A DNA stretch of 64,000 nt from Yimella lutea (GTDB taxonomy: Bacteria > Actinomycetota > Actinomycetes > Actinomycetales > Dermatophilaceae): the NCBI RefSeq assembly GCF_006715095.1, contig NZ_VFMO01000001.1, positions 1,302,001 through 1,366,000 of the forward strand, given 5' to 3'. Of this stretch, positions 51,701-61,368 are shown in pieces (position 1 is the stretch's first letter; the number at the start of each line of letters is the position of its first letter). The notes under the pieces are model-generated. The model made no database searches. It saw only the letters and a program-made list of their open reading frames with translations, and was not told the DNA's origin. The position numbers and the translations under genes are program-made.

Positions 51701-52786
51701 ATGGCACATCTGTGGCGCGGGGTCATCCGCGAGTACGCCGACCGGCTGCCGATGCTCGACGGCGCGCCCGTCATCACGCTCGGCGAGGGCGGCACACCGC
51801 TGATCCACGCCGAAGGGTTGACTGAGCTCACCGGTGCGGACGTCTGGGTCAAGTACGAGGGCATGAATCCCACCGGTTCGTTCAAGGACCGCGGGATGAC
51901 GACGGCGATCTCGATGGCTGCCAAGGCCGGAGCGAAGGCCGTCGTGTGCGCCTCGACCGGCAACACCAGTGCGTCCGCGGCCGCGTATGCGACCAAGGCG
52001 GGTATGACCTGCGCGGTGCTGGTGCCCGACGGCAAGATCGCGATGGGCAAGCTGTCCCAGGCGATCGCGCACGGTGCCACGTTGCTGCAGGTCGACGGCA
52101 ACTTCGACGATTGCCTCGGCGTCGCCCGCAAGCTCGGTGAGGCGTACCCCGTCGAACTCGTCAACTCGGTCAATCCGGCCCGGATCGAGGGTCAGAAGAC
52201 GGCGTCCTTCGAGGTCATCGATGTGCTCGGCGACGCCCCTGATATCCACGTGCTCCCGGTCGGCAACGCCGGCAACATCACGGCGTACTGGAAGGGCTAC
52301 AGCGAAGCCGTCGATTCCGCGCACGGCACTCCCGTCGCCACCAAGCGACCGATGATGTGGGGGTTCCAGGCCGAAGGTGCAGCACCGATCGTGCGCGGTT
52401 ATCCGGTCGACGATCCCGAGACCGTCGCGACAGCGATCCGCATCGGTAACCCGGCGTCGTGGAAGCAGGCCGAAGCCGCGCGCGATGAGTCCGGCGGCGT
52501 CATCGACATGGTCAGCGACGACGAGATCCTGCACGCGCACCGCTTGCTCTCCAGCACCGAGAGCATCTTCGTCGAGCCGGGCTCTGCCGCGAGCATCGCC
52601 GGACTGCTGAAGATGCACGAGGCCGGACGGATCCCGCCCGGTGCTCGCATCGTCTGCACGGTCACCGGCCACGGCTTGAAGGACCCGCAGTGGGCGCTTC
52701 GGACCGCGGACGGTTCCGATGTGCAGCCCACCCGCGTATCGGTCGACGTCGTGTCGGTCGCGCGGGCGCTCGGCCTCGAATCCTGA
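51701..52786 (+). CDS. thrC: Threonine synthase
   Basis: A 361-residue PLP enzyme converting O-phosphohomoserine to threonine. The PLP lysine is in [12 protein letters not shown], phosphate-binding loop VGNAGNI, and the [13 protein letters not shown] block binds substrate. Short form of the family (actinobacterial type). The ribosome site GGGGGAGTAGGA precedes ATG 51701. The stop overlaps the thrB start by one base (TGATG). Confidence 0.96.
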   Translation: MAHLWRGVIREYADRLPMLDGAPVITLGEGGTPLIHAEGLTELTGADVWVKYEGMNPTGSFKDRGMTTAISMAAKAGAKAVVCASTGNTSASAAAYATKAGMTCAVLVPDGKIAMGKLSQAIAHGATLLQVDGNFDDCLGVARKLGEAYPVELVNSVNPARIEGQKTASFEVIDVLGDAPDIHVLPVGNAGNITAYWKGYSEAVDSAHGTPVATKRPMMWGFQAEGAAPIVRGYPVDDPETVATAIRIGNPASWKQAEAARDESGGVIDMVSDDEILHAHRLLSSTESIFVEPGSAASIAGLLKMHEAGRIPPGARIVCTVTGHGLKDPQWALRTADGSDVQPTRVSVDVVSVARALGLES

Positions 52787-53715
52787 TGAGCCGCAACGTG
52801 ATCGAGCCTGGACGTCACGTTCGGGTGGACGTTCCGGCGAGTTCGGCGAACCTCGGGCCGGGCTTCGATTCGCTCGGTCTGGGGATCGAGATCCGGGATG
52901 TCGTCGAAGCGAGCGTCGAGGGTGACCGGCTGATCATCGAGGTCGAAGGCGCCGGCGCGGGTGAAGTGCCGCTCGACGATCGTCACCTGGTCCACCGGTC
53001 CATGCTTGCACTCTGGGAGCGCCTTGAGGTCGAACCTCCCGCCGGTCTGAAATTGTTGTGTCGCAACGAGATTCCGCACTCGAGGGGCCTCGGCTCGTCC
53101 GCTTCGGCAATCGTCGCGGGCGTTGCAGCTGCTTGCGCACTCGTCCGCGGCGAACTCGACGACGACTCGATCACACTGGTCAACGACGTCGCGAGTGCGC
53201 TCGAAGGCCACCCCGACAACGCGTCCGCGAGTGTGTACGGCGGGTTCACCTCGTCCTGGTTCGACGAGCAGGATCAGGCCTGGCGCACCGCTCGGCCCGG
53301 GCTGCACCCGGACGTCGACGTCGCGGTGTTCGTGCCCGGATTCACGCTCTCCACAGACAAGGCGCGTGCCGCGCTTCCGGCTCAGGTGACGCTGGCCGAC
53401 GCCGCCCGGAACGCAGGCCGTGCAGCGCTGCTGGTGCACGCATTGACGACGGACCCCGGTCGACTGCTGCCGGCAACGGCCGACTGGTTGCACCAGGAGA
53501 ACCGGCGGCCGGCCTATCCCGCAAGCATGGCGCTGGTCGATTCGTTGCGCGGTCACGGTCACGCGGCCTTCATCTCCGGTGCCGGGCCGACCGTGCTGGT
53601 GCTCGGCGTTGGCGAGTCCCTGCGCGATCTCTCGGCGCCGAACGACGACTGGATATTGCTGCGTCCGGGAATCGCCACGCACGGTGTGCGGGTCGTGTCA
53701 CACAACTCACGGTGA
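52786..53715 (+). CDS. thrB: Homoserine kinase
   Basis: A 309-residue GHMP kinase making O-phosphohomoserine. Motif 1 VPASSANLGPGFDSLG, motif 2 (ATP-binding) PHSRGLGSSASAIVAG and motif 3 FISGAGPTVL are all intact. ATG 52786 overlaps the thrC stop. rho follows after a 179-nt leader. Confidence 0.96.
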   Translation: MSRNVIEPGRHVRVDVPASSANLGPGFDSLGLGIEIRDVVEASVEGDRLIIEVEGAGAGEVPLDDRHLVHRSMLALWERLEVEPPAGLKLLCRNEIPHSRGLGSSASAIVAGVAAACALVRGELDDDSITLVNDVASALEGHPDNASASVYGGFTSSWFDEQDQAWRTARPGLHPDVDVAVFVPGFTLSTDKARAALPAQVTLADAARNAGRAALLVHALTTDPGRLLPATADWLHQENRRPAYPASMALVDSLRGHGHAAFISGAGPTVLVLGVGESLRDLSAPNDDWILLRPGIATHGVRVVSHNSR

Positions 53716-53894
53716 GCGTGTAGATTGGTGAACGCACCGAGTGAGGTTCCGGATCTCCGGCACGCCCCAGGTGTATTCACTCTCGCGATTGCGACATCGA
53801 TCTCTGATGCGCAGCCGAGTTCAACACAGAGCCTCTTCGAGGCAGAACCCCGATCGATCGTCAGATCGAGATTGACGAGGGGGAAGGAACCTTC
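53716..53894 (+). promoter_or_regulatory. Leader/promoter region of rho
   Basis: 179 nt between thrB and rho. TAGATT at 53721-53726 is a good -10 box and would give a leader of about 160 nt. GATCGATC and GATCGAGATTGACG motifs just upstream of the ribosome site (GGAAGGAA) may form structure. Rho autoregulates through its leader in other bacteria; whether that applies here is unknown. Confidence 0.45.
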
Positions 53895-55997
53895 GTGACT
53901 GAAACCACCGAGTCGGCGACGACGGCAGCTGCCGCGTCGGGCTCTCGCGGATCCCTGGGCACGCTGAAGCTGGATGAGTTGAAGCGACTCGCCGGCTCGA
54001 TGGGGATCAGCGGCACTTCCAAGATGCGCAAGAGCGACCTGCTCGCGGCGATCCAGAGCCGCGGCGGATCCTCGGACGGTCCCTCCGCGCCGGCTGAGCG
54101 AGCTCCGCGGGCCGCCAAGGCGCAGGCCGGGGCACCGCAGCAGGCCGAGTTGCCGGCTGCACAGCCCGCGACCGAGCCGAAGCTCGAGTCCGCGCGCGAA
54201 GATCGCACCGAGCAGGGCCGCGACGACCGGTCCGGTCAGCAGGGCGACCAGCAGGGCGACCAGCAGGGTGAGCGCCGCAACCGACGTGCCCGGGCGCCCC
54301 GCCAGGGCGTGGACGAGCAGGCCCCGCAGCAGGGTGCTGACCACGACTCCAAGCGCGACACCAGGTACGACAGCGAGCAGAACACTGCGGGTCAGTCGGA
54401 TCGTCGTCAGGACCGTGATGACAACCGCTCTGACGATCGCTCGGACAACCGCGGTGACGACAACCGTGGCGAGAGCCGTGGGGACAACCGGGGCGGCGGC
54501 CAGAACCGCGACAACCGCCAGGATGGCGACCGCAACCAGGGCGGCAACAACCAGGACGGTGGCAACCGCAACCAGCGCGGAAACCAGGACCGTAACCAGG
54601 ACCGTAACCAGGGCGGCAACGACCGCCGCGGTAACCAGAACAACAACCAGAACCAGCAGGGCGGCAACCAGTCGAACCAGCAGTCCAAGCAGCAGTCCAA
54701 CCAGCAGGGCCAGGGTGGCGGCGGCAACCGCGACGACTGGGACGACCGTGGCGGCAACCGCCGCCGTCAGCGCGGACGTGACCGCAAGCGCGGCCGCAAC
54801 CGCGCCGAGGAGTTCGGCGACGTCGACACCCAGGTGCGCGAGGACGACGTCCTGGTGCCGGTGGCCGGCATCCTGGACGTGCTCGACAACTACGCGTTCG
54901 TGCGCACCAGCGGTTACCTGCCGGGGCCGAACGACGTGTACGTGCCGCTCGGCATGGTTAAGAAGAACAACCTGCGCAAGGGCGACGCCGTCGTCGGTGC
55001 GGTGCGTGCGCTGCGCGAGGGCGAGCAGATCCCGGCTCGTCAGAAGTTCAACGCGCTCGTGCGTCTGGACTCCATCAACGGGATGACCTCCGAGCAGGCC
55101 GGCCAGCGTGTCGAGTTCGGCAAGCTTACTCCGCTGTACCCGCAGGAACGCCTGCGCCTGGAGACCACGCAGAATCAGCTCACCACCCGCATCATCGACC
55201 TCGTCGCGCCGATCGGTAAGGGCCAGCGTGGCCTGATCGTCGCTCCGGCGAAGGCCGGTAAGACGATGGTGATGCAGTCGCTGGCGAACGCGATCACCAC
55301 CAACAATCCCGAGTGCCACCTGATGGTCGTCCTGGTCGACGAGCGTCCGGAGGAAGTCACCGACATGCAGCGTGCGGTGAAGGGTGAGGTCATCGCCTCC
55401 ACCTTCGACCGCCCGGCCGATGACCACACGATCGTCGCCGAGCTCGCCATCGAGCGGGCGAAGCGTCTGGTCGAGCTCGGTCATGACGTCGTCGTGCTGC
55501 TCGACTCGATCACCAAGCTGGGCCGTGCCTACAACCTGGCGGCACCCGCGTCCGGACGCATCATGTCCGGTGGTGTCGACTCCGCGGCGCTCTACCCGCC
55601 GAAGAAGTTCTTCGGTGCCGCGCGCAACATCGAGGACGGCGGCTCGCTGACCATCCTCGCCACCGCGCTGGTGGAGACCGGCTCGAAGATGGACGAGGTC
55701 ATCTTCGAGGAGTTCAAGGGCACCGGCAACATGGAGCTCAAGCTCGACCGTCAGCTGGCCAACCGTCGTATTTTCCCGGCGGTCGACATCAACAACTCCG
55801 GCACGCGCCGCGAGGAGATCCTCCTCGGCCAGGACGAGCTGAAGATCATGTGGAAATTGCGTCGTGTGCTGGCCGCACTCGATCAGCAGCAGGGCATCGA
55901 ACTGCTGCTCGACCGGCTGAAGAAGACCAAGAGCAATGTCGAGTTCCTCATGCAGGTGCAGCAGACCTCGTCCATCAAGCTCGACGACGAGGACTGA
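53895..55997 (+). CDS. rho: Transcription termination factor Rho, with long N/Q/R-rich insertion
   Basis: A 700-residue RNA-dependent ATPase/helicase that terminates transcription. The N-terminal Rho domain ([18 protein letters not shown]) is followed by an actinobacterial insertion of about 220 residues (roughly 70-300) that is low-complexity, rich in Arg, Asn, Asp, Gln and Gly ([19 protein letters not shown] and similar). Then the RNA-binding cold-shock-like domain ([20 protein letters not shown]), Walker [11 protein letters not shown]-loop and R-loop regions. GTG 53895 has a strong ribosome site (GGAAGGAA). Confidence 0.96.
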   Translation: MTETTESATTAAAASGSRGSLGTLKLDELKRLAGSMGISGTSKMRKSDLLAAIQSRGGSSDGPSAPAERAPRAAKAQAGAPQQAELPAAQPATEPKLESAREDRTEQGRDDRSGQQGDQQGDQQGERRNRRARAPRQGVDEQAPQQGADHDSKRDTRYDSEQNTAGQSDRRQDRDDNRSDDRSDNRGDDNRGESRGDNRGGGQNRDNRQDGDRNQGGNNQDGGNRNQRGNQDRNQDRNQGGNDRRGNQNNNQNQQGGNQSNQQSKQQSNQQGQGGGGNRDDWDDRGGNRRRQRGRDRKRGRNRAEEFGDVDTQVREDDVLVPVAGILDVLDNYAFVRTSGYLPGPNDVYVPLGMVKKNNLRKGDAVVGAVRALREGEQIPARQKFNALVRLDSINGMTSEQAGQRVEFGKLTPLYPQERLRLETTQNQLTTRIIDLVAPIGKGQRGLIVAPAKAGKTMVMQSLANAITTNNPECHLMVVLVDERPEEVTDMQRAVKGEVIASTFDRPADDHTIVAELAIERAKRLVELGHDVVVLLDSITKLGRAYNLAAPASGRIMSGGVDSAALYPPKKFFGAARNIEDGGSLTILATALVETGSKMDEVIFEEFKGTGNMELKLDRQLANRRIFPAVDINNSGTRREEILLGQDELKIMWKLRRVLAALDQQQGIELLLDRLKKTKSNVEFLMQVQQTSSIKLDDED

Positions 55998-56023
55998 GGC
56001 TGTTCACAGGCTCAGCGCCGAAA

Positions 56024-56056
56024 AAGCCCGGCCACTCCCATGGGGTGGCCGGGCTT
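56024..56056 (+). terminator. Terminator of rho
   Basis: A stem of at least 12 bp (AAGCCCGGCCAC with 56045-56056), extended inward by G-C pairs, preceded by A-rich and followed by CTTCTTC, 26 nt after the rho stop. Confidence 0.85.
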
Positions 56057-56061
56057 CTTCG

Positions 56062-56110
56062 CGAAAGTCCGCAGAACTCGCGAGTCGACGGCGAGTTCTG
56101 CGGACTTTCG
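56062..56110 (-). terminator. 19-bp perfect inverted repeat between rho and the amidase gene
   Basis: CGAAAGTCCGCAGAACTCG (56062-56080) and its exact complement (56092-56110) with an 11-nt loop. It lies 8 nt beyond the amidase stop, so it can terminate that gene, but it is longer and less G-C clamped than other terminators here and may be a member of a dispersed palindromic repeat. Confidence 0.6.
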
Positions 56111-56118
56111 GGGATGAA

Positions 56119-57987
56119 CTAGCTGATCTCGACGTCGGCCGCCTGCACGAACGCGACGCGGTGTCCGAGGTTCACCTGGTAGTACTTCGTGCGGCCCACG
56201 GTGTTGACGTGGTCGCCGGGGGTCTCCAACGAGAACGTCTTCGCCTTGTAGTAGTCGGTCGGCACCGAGTCGTCGGACAGCACGTAGGTCTGCCCGGCCT
56301 TCATCGTGTAGATGAGCGGTGAGATCGGCTGCGCCTCAGCGGGATTCGCGTAGGCACTGGCCTCCGGGTAAGCCGATCCATAAACCGGTGCGGTGGCACC
56401 CTTCGGTGTCACCGTGCGTCCGCCCTTGACCACGCGCGCAGTGCGCGCGTCGACCGGGTTGTGGAACCACGCGATCGCGCCGAGGTACCAGACCGCGGTC
56501 CAGTCGCCACGCACCTCGGCGACCGCGTACTCGGTGCCGGCGGCCGCGCGGGCGCCGATGTCCGAGACCTGCGTGGTCGACGGGCTCGCCTTCAGGCCGG
56601 GGTCGACGACCAGAGGCGCGGACGCGTCCGGGGCCGACCGCAACGGCACGAAGTTGGTGCCGTGGTCGGTGCCCTCGACGCAGACGCCGCTGCAACCCTG
56701 CACGACCTGAACGTTGTCCTCGAACCCGGGCAGGATGCGGACGACGTCGCCGGTCTTCGGTGCGCGTCCCACGGTGCCCTTCGACAGCGGTGCACCCATG
56801 AGTTCGAAGTAACGCTCCCAGTCCCAGAAGGGGCCCGGATCCCAGTGCATGCCGCGGATCCGAGAGGTTGTCAGAGCGGGCACCTGGTCGTGACCGATGA
56901 TGTGTGCGCGGTCCATCGGGATGCCGTAGGTGCGGCACACGTGCCGGGTGAGCCGGGCGCTGCGGCGATACATGACCTCGGAGTACCAGTTGTAGCCCTG
57001 GGCGGCGAAGCCCTCGTGCTCCAGCCCGACCGAGTGCATGTTCATGTACCAGTTGCCGGCGTGCCAGCCGATGTCCTTGGTCTGCAGGTGCTGGGCGATG
57101 TGACCGTCGGACGAACGGATCGAGTAGTTCCACGCCATGTACGTCGGGTCGGTGACCAGCTTGATGCCGACTTCGTAACTGCACTCGGTGTCGTGAATGA
57201 CGACATGCGTGAGCTGCGGCGAGCGCGGTCGGAACGCCAGGTCGTGGTTGCCGTAGTCGACCTCGGTCGGTCCGTACAGCTCGTACGGCGCCGGCACCCA
57301 TTCGACGCCGAGACCGTTCGGAGCATCGACCGGACCGGTGGGGCGTCGCCCGGACTTGGCGCGGGCAACCACCCGGTCACGGCCCTTGCCGGGGGAGCCG
57401 ACGGGCTGAGCGCCCACCGAGTAGCGGGTACGCCCGACGCTCACCGACATACCGGACCGCAGATCGGCCAGGACGTCGTCGGCGTACTGCACCTGTGCGG
57501 CGGGGGTACTCAGGCCGCTCGTCGTGGCGACGGCTTCGTACCAGGACGAGGGATCGGTGGATGCACCGACGACGCCACCGTTCGCGCGCTGGCGTGCGGC
57601 GAGCAGCGCTGCAGCGGCACGGATGTTGCTCGCGGCGTCCGTGCGGAGCGTGTCGGCGGAGATGCCGGACGCTGCGGCCGCGGCGCCCAAGGTGTCGATC
57701 GCGGCGCTGTCGTCCTTGCCCTCGGCGGCGCGCTGCTGCGCGGCCGCCGCGCCGTCGACCAGATGCATGGGGCCGTATCCGAGGCTGCGGCTGGGGCGTC
57801 CGGCGTGGTCGGACCAGCGGGTCTGTCCGTAGCTGATCGCCGCGAGGAGGGCCGGCGGAACGGCGAACTCGCGGCCGGCATCGGCGAAGACGGAGGTCTC
57901 GTCGACGGCGAGTGCCTTCGGCATGGCAGCGATGGCGCCTGCGACGACGGTGGCGGACAGGAACGAACGGCGGGAGAGGGATGACAT
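56119..57987 (-). CDS. Tat-exported N-acetylmuramoyl-L-alanine amidase
   Basis: A 622-residue exported cell-wall hydrolase. A twin-arginine signal ([18 protein letters not shown]) starts the protein. Residues about 30-200 form an Ala-rich helical region of unknown role. The Amidase_2 domain (about 235-410) shows the zinc and catalytic residues: [24 protein letters not shown] and the WDPGP ligand. The C-terminal 190 residues look like SH3-type wall-binding repeats. Start ATG 57987 has a GGAGG site. Opposite in direction to the rho-rpmE genes that flank it. Confidence 0.9.
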   Translation of the reverse strand: MSSLSRRSFLSATVVAGAIAAMPKALAVDETSVFADAGREFAVPPALLAAISYGQTRWSDHAGRPSRSLGYGPMHLVDGAAAAQQRAAEGKDDSAAIDTLGAAAAASGISADTLRTDAASNIRAAAALLAARQRANGGVVGASTDPSSWYEAVATTSGLSTPAAQVQYADDVLADLRSGMSVSVGRTRYSVGAQPVGSPGKGRDRVVARAKSGRRPTGPVDAPNGLGVEWVPAPYELYGPTEVDYGNHDLAFRPRSPQLTHVVIHDTECSYEVGIKLVTDPTYMAWNYSIRSSDGHIAQHLQTKDIGWHAGNWYMNMHSVGLEHEGFAAQGYNWYSEVMYRRSARLTRHVCRTYGIPMDRAHIIGHDQVPALTTSRIRGMHWDPGPFWDWERYFELMGAPLSKGTVGRAPKTGDVVRILPGFEDNVQVVQGCSGVCVEGTDHGTNFVPLRSAPDASAPLVVDPGLKASPSTTQVSDIGARAAAGTEYAVAEVRGDWTAVWYLGAIAWFHNPVDARTARVVKGGRTVTPKGATAPVYGSAYPEASAYANPAEAQPISPLIYTMKAGQTYVLSDDSVPTDYYKAKTFSLETPGDHVNTVGRTKYYQVNLGHRVAFVQAADVEIS

Positions 57988-58236
57988 GGATCCTCCAGGG
58001 CGGGGGGTGGGGAAGTGCTCACCATGGCACCGCGTTGGTCAAGGGAGGGTAAAACTTCCAACTTGTCCCAGTACGTGGCGAAATCAAGCCCCCGCCCGGG
58101 CTTCGGGAATGAACACCACGAGTCCGACGTTTTGGAGGAGGTCCGCCTACTCTGGCAGACTTGTCCCTTGGCCCCGGTTCACGTCGCGCATCCCGCCCGA
58201 CGACCCGGGAAACAGCCTGAAGACTTAGGAGAAGCC
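57988..58236. promoter_or_regulatory. Divergent promoter region of the amidase and rpmE genes
   Basis: A 249-nt gap. Rightwards it holds the SigR-type promoter (58105-58131) and a possible second -10 TACTCT near 58148, then AGGAG before the rpmE GTG. No clear leftward promoter for the amidase and no further gene. Confidence 0.5.
58105..58131 (+). promoter_or_regulatory. SigR-type promoter of rpmE
   Basis: GGGAAT (58105-58110), exactly 18 nt, then GTT (58129-58131), about 105 nt before the rpmE start. rpmE is a known SigR target in Streptomyces coelicolor, so this is very likely genuine. Confidence 0.8.
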
Positions 58237-58449
58237 GTGAAGAAGAACCTTCACCCGAACTACGCCGAGACCACGGTCACCTGCACCTGCGGCAACACGT
58301 TCACCACCCGCAGCACCGCCGAGTCCGGCCGCATCAGCGCCGAAGTGTGCTCCAACTGCCACCCGTTCTACACCGGTAAGCAGAAGATCCTCGACACCGG
58401 TGGTCGCGTGGCCCGCTTCCAGCAGCGCTACGGGAACAAGTCCAAGTAG
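58237..58449 (+). CDS. rpmE: 50S ribosomal protein bL31, zinc (C+) form
   Basis: A 70-residue ribosomal protein. Four Cys (16, 18, 38 and 41: TCTCGN and CSNCHP) form the zinc site, so this is the C+ type that can store or lose zinc under thiol stress. GTG 58237 ([11 protein letters not shown]) has AGGAG 6-7 nt upstream. Promoter of the SigR type is about 105 nt upstream. A terminator-like hairpin separates it from prfA. Confidence 0.96.
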   Translation: MKKNLHPNYAETTVTCTCGNTFTTRSTAESGRISAEVCSNCHPFYTGKQKILDTGGRVARFQQRYGNKSK

Positions 58450-58460
58450 CTTCTTCGATT

Positions 58461-58490
58461 CGCCGGTTCCGTCCTTCGACGGAACCGGCG
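58461..58490 (+). terminator. Terminator after rpmE
   Basis: A perfect 13-bp stem (CGCCGGTTCCGTC with 58478-58490) and loop CTTC, followed by TTTCGCGTTT, 11 nt after the rpmE stop and 57 nt before prfA. Confidence 0.85.
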
Positions 58491-58547
58491 TTTCGCGTTT
58501 CACCCCATCCCCGAAGCACTCCGAGAGCACCTGAAACTAGGACGCAC

Positions 58548-59642
58548 ATGCTGGATTCCGCCGCGGCGATCGTCGCCGAGCACGCCGAACTCGAACGTCG
58601 CATGACCGATCCCGAGGTGCTGGCCGACCCGGTCCTGATGCGCAAGGTCAACAAGCGGTACGCCGCCCTTGGGCCGACCGTCGCCGCCGTCAATGCATGG
58701 CAGGCCGCGCAGGACGACCTGGAGACGGCCCAGGAACTCGCCGCCGACGACGCCGGTTTCGCCGAGGAACTACCCGCTCTGACCCAGCAGGTCGAACGCT
58801 CGGAGGCCAAGCTGCGCACGTTGCTGCTGCCGCGCGACGAGGACGACGACCGCGATGTCATCCTCGAGGTCAAGGCCGGGGCGGGCGGCGCCGAGGCCGC
58901 ATTGTTCGCGGCCGATCTGGTGCGGATGTACCTGCGCTATGCCGAACAGGCCGGCTGGCGAGCGTCGGTCACCGACGGCACCGAGTCCGATCTCGGCGGG
59001 TACACCGACGTGCGGCTGCAGATCCAGGCGAAGGGCGTCATGGAGCCGGGTACGGCGCCATGGGCGCGCCTGAAGTACGAGGGCGGTGTGCACCGTGTCC
59101 AGCGTGTGCCGGCCACCGAGTCGCAGGGACGCATCCACACCTCGGCCGTGGGGGTCCTGGTGATGCCCGATCTGGACGAGGGTGACGACGACGAGATCGT
59201 CTTCGGTCCGAATGACCTGAAGATCGACGTCTACCGCAGCTCCGGTCCCGGTGGTCAGTCGGTCAACACCACGGACTCCGCGGTCCGCATCACCCACCTG
59301 CCGACCGGTGTCGTCGTGTCCTGCCAGAACGAGAAATCGCAGTTGCAGAACAAGGAGTCCGCGATGCGCGTGCTCAAGGCTCGGCTGCGCCAGCTGGAGC
59401 AGGAGAAGAAGGACGCCGAGGCATCCGCGGCCCGCAAGTCCCAGGTACGCAACATGGATCGTTCGGAGCGGATCCGCACCTACAACTACCCCGAGAATCG
59501 CATCGCCGACCACCGCACCGGGTACAAGTCGTACAACCTGGACTCCGTGCTCGACGGAGATCTCGCCGCGGTGATCGACTCCGCGGTCCAGGCCGACGAA
59601 GCGGCACGGATGGCCGCCGTGGCTGCGGGCAGCAGCGAGTGA
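58548..59642 (+). CDS. prfA: Peptide chain release factor 1
   Basis: RF1 reads UAA and UAG. The 364-residue product has the RF1 PxT tripeptide (VPATESQGR), the GGQ loop ([15 protein letters not shown]) whose Gln is methylated by PrmC, and the C-terminal [11 protein letters not shown] tail. The downstream prmC starts inside its stop (GTGA), so factor and modifying enzyme are made together. Confidence 0.97.
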   Translation: MLDSAAAIVAEHAELERRMTDPEVLADPVLMRKVNKRYAALGPTVAAVNAWQAAQDDLETAQELAADDAGFAEELPALTQQVERSEAKLRTLLLPRDEDDDRDVILEVKAGAGGAEAALFAADLVRMYLRYAEQAGWRASVTDGTESDLGGYTDVRLQIQAKGVMEPGTAPWARLKYEGGVHRVQRVPATESQGRIHTSAVGVLVMPDLDEGDDDEIVFGPNDLKIDVYRSSGPGGQSVNTTDSAVRITHLPTGVVVSCQNEKSQLQNKESAMRVLKARLRQLEQEKKDAEASAARKSQVRNMDRSERIRTYNYPENRIADHRTGYKSYNLDSVLDGDLAAVIDSAVQADEAARMAAVAAGSSE

Positions 59643-60490
59643 GCGAACTGCGGTCGATCCTGCGCGCCGCCGCAGAACGCTTGGCCGGCAGCGGAATTGC
59701 GTCGCCGAGTGCTGACGCGTGCCTGCTGCTGGAGCATGCATGGGGCAAGACCGGCGAGCAACTTCGTCGAGCTGCACTGATGGGCGACGTGCTCCCCGAC
59801 GAGGTGGCGACTCGCTACGAAGCGCTCGTCGACGAAAGGGCGGCGCGTGTGCCCTTGCAGCACCTCACCGGTCGAGCTCATTTCCGCCACCTCGAACTCC
59901 GTGTCGGGCCAGGGGTTTTCGTGCCGCGTCCGGAGACGGAGCTCATCGTCGACCTCGGACTGGCCCACGCGCCGCACGGCGGAGTTCTGGTCGACCTGTG
60001 CACCGGCGCCGCGCCGATCCCGCTCGCGGTCAAGCAGGAACGCCCCGACCTGTCGGTGCACGCGATCGAGCTCTCCGAGCACGCGTACGCATGGGCCGCC
60101 GCGAACCGGGACCGGCTCGCGCTCGATGTGGAGATCGTGAACGGCCCTGCCCAACACGCCTTTCCGGACCTGCTCGGCCAGGTGGACGTGGTGCTCAGCA
60201 ACCCGCCGTACATCCCGGTGGGGATGGTGCCGATCGATCCCGAAGTGCGTGATCACGACCCGGAGATCGCACTGTACGGCGGCAGCCACGACGGGCTGCG
60301 CATCCCCTTGGAAGTGGCGGATCGCGCCTTCGATCTGTTGCGTCCCGGTGGCGTCCTGATCATGGAACATGCTGAGACACAGGGTGACTCGCTGCCAGGG
60401 GCGCTGAGTCGCAGAGGCTGGGTCGAGACAAGGGACGAGGCCGACCTCACCGGTCGGCCCCGTTTCGCGATGGCCCGTCGGCCCGCGTGA
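59639..60490 (+). CDS. prmC: Release-factor glutamine methyltransferase
   Basis: A 283-residue SAM-dependent enzyme that methylates the GGQ glutamine of RF1 and RF2. Class-I motif I is [14 protein letters not shown] and the catalytic NPPY motif is [12 protein letters not shown]. The N-terminal helical domain binds the release factor ([18 protein letters not shown], then [10 protein letters not shown]). GTG start overlaps the prfA stop. It converges with the minus-strand genes 3 nt away. Confidence 0.95.
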   Translation: MSELRSILRAAAERLAGSGIASPSADACLLLEHAWGKTGEQLRRAALMGDVLPDEVATRYEALVDERAARVPLQHLTGRAHFRHLELRVGPGVFVPRPETELIVDLGLAHAPHGGVLVDLCTGAAPIPLAVKQERPDLSVHAIELSEHAYAWAAANRDRLALDVEIVNGPAQHAFPDLLGQVDVVLSNPPYIPVGMVPIDPEVRDHDPEIALYGGSHDGLRIPLEVADRAFDLLRPGGVLIMEHAETQGDSLPGALSRRGWVETRDEADLTGRPRFAMARRPA

Positions 60491-60493
60491 ACC

Positions 60494-60724
60494 TCAGCGA
60501 CCGTCCAGCGGACGGTCGGTCACCACGTTGCGTTCGACGACGGTGGTCTTGCGGCGGCGGGTCGCCAGCAGTGAAGGCACCAGCAGCACGCCGGCGGCCA
60601 ACAGGATCCATCCGAGGGTCTCGGGTGCGAGGTTGTTGGCGATGCTGTCCGGCAGCGCAACCGCACCGGTGATGAAAATGACGCCGGCGACGGCGACGAT
60701 GACGCCGAGAACGATCGGGCGGCG
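60494..60724 (-). pseudogene. Small membrane-protein frame without a start codon
   Basis: Immediately after the TGA of the pentapeptide gene and in the same frame, 76 sense codons run to TGA. The product looks real: two hydrophobic segments (VLGVIVAVAGVIFITGAV and LGWILLAAGVLLVPSLLA) and a basic tail ATRRRKTTVVERN, similar to DUF6458-type small actinobacterial membrane proteins. Yet no ATG, GTG or TTG occurs before about codon 42. If a TG were restored in TGACGC (giving TGATGCGC) a normal coupled start would exist. It is either a start-loss pseudogene, expressed by UGA readthrough, or a sequencing error. Confidence 0.5.
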
Positions 60725-61294
60725 TCAGTCGCCGATGGGGACGATCTGTGCTCCCGTGAGATCGGCGACGATGTCGCTCGCCTGATTCGGGGTGAGGATC
60801 GCGCCCTTCAGCGCACGCAGCCGGTCGAGATCGCACTCACCGAGGCGAGCGCCCCGAAGGTCGGCGTCGCTCAGGTTCGCTGCGTGCAGATCGGCCTCGG
60901 TCAGGTCGCACCCGTCGAACACGGACGCGTGCAGATCCGCGCTGCGCAGGACAGCCTCGGTGAACCGGCAGCCGGTGAGGTCGGCGTTGGCCAGAACGGC
61001 ACCGATGAGGTTGGCGGCGAAGAGGTTGGAGCGGCGGATCTCGAACCCCAGCCCACGCGTGCGTTCCATCGAGACACCGGTCATCCGGCAACCCGTGAAG
61101 ATCACCCCACCCAGCGCAGCCCCGTCCAACAACGCGCCGTCGAGCGCGCACTCGTCGAACGTGACCTCGGTCAGATCGAGGTCGCGCAGGTTGGCACCGC
61201 TCAGGTCGCAACGCACCAGCGCAACCGGCTCACGAGCTTGGTTCAGGATCCGTTCGAGCTCGGTGCGATCCAGCGGGCGGTCGGCGATCTCCAT
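60725..61294 (-). CDS. Pentapeptide-repeat protein
   Basis: A 189-residue protein with about 25 A(D/N)LXX repeats forming a right-handed quadrilateral beta-helix (for example CDLSGANLRDLDLTEV, then LFAANLIGAVLANADLTG). Such proteins include Qnr-type gyrase protectors, but most are of unknown function. Start ATG 61294 has GGAAGG upstream. A membrane-protein frame without a start codon follows its TGA directly. The divergent GNAT gene starts 75 nt away. Confidence 0.88.
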   Translation of the reverse strand: MEIADRPLDRTELERILNQAREPVALVRCDLSGANLRDLDLTEVTFDECALDGALLDGAALGGVIFTGCRMTGVSMERTRGLGFEIRRSNLFAANLIGAVLANADLTGCRFTEAVLRSADLHASVFDGCDLTEADLHAANLSDADLRGARLGECDLDRLRALKGAILTPNQASDIVADLTGAQIVPIGD

Positions 61295-61368
61295 GGCGCA
61301 ACCTTCCCATCTCACCCCGACAGGTAAATGGGTTGCGCCGTAGGATGGTGGCAACCAGGCTGGCAATC

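Noticed and set aside
54230..54780. Repeat-array-like DNA in rho, at first glance like a CRISPR or tandem repeat
   Set aside because: The repeats are irregular, in frame and encode the low-complexity insertion of Rho; no constant repeat-spacer structure.
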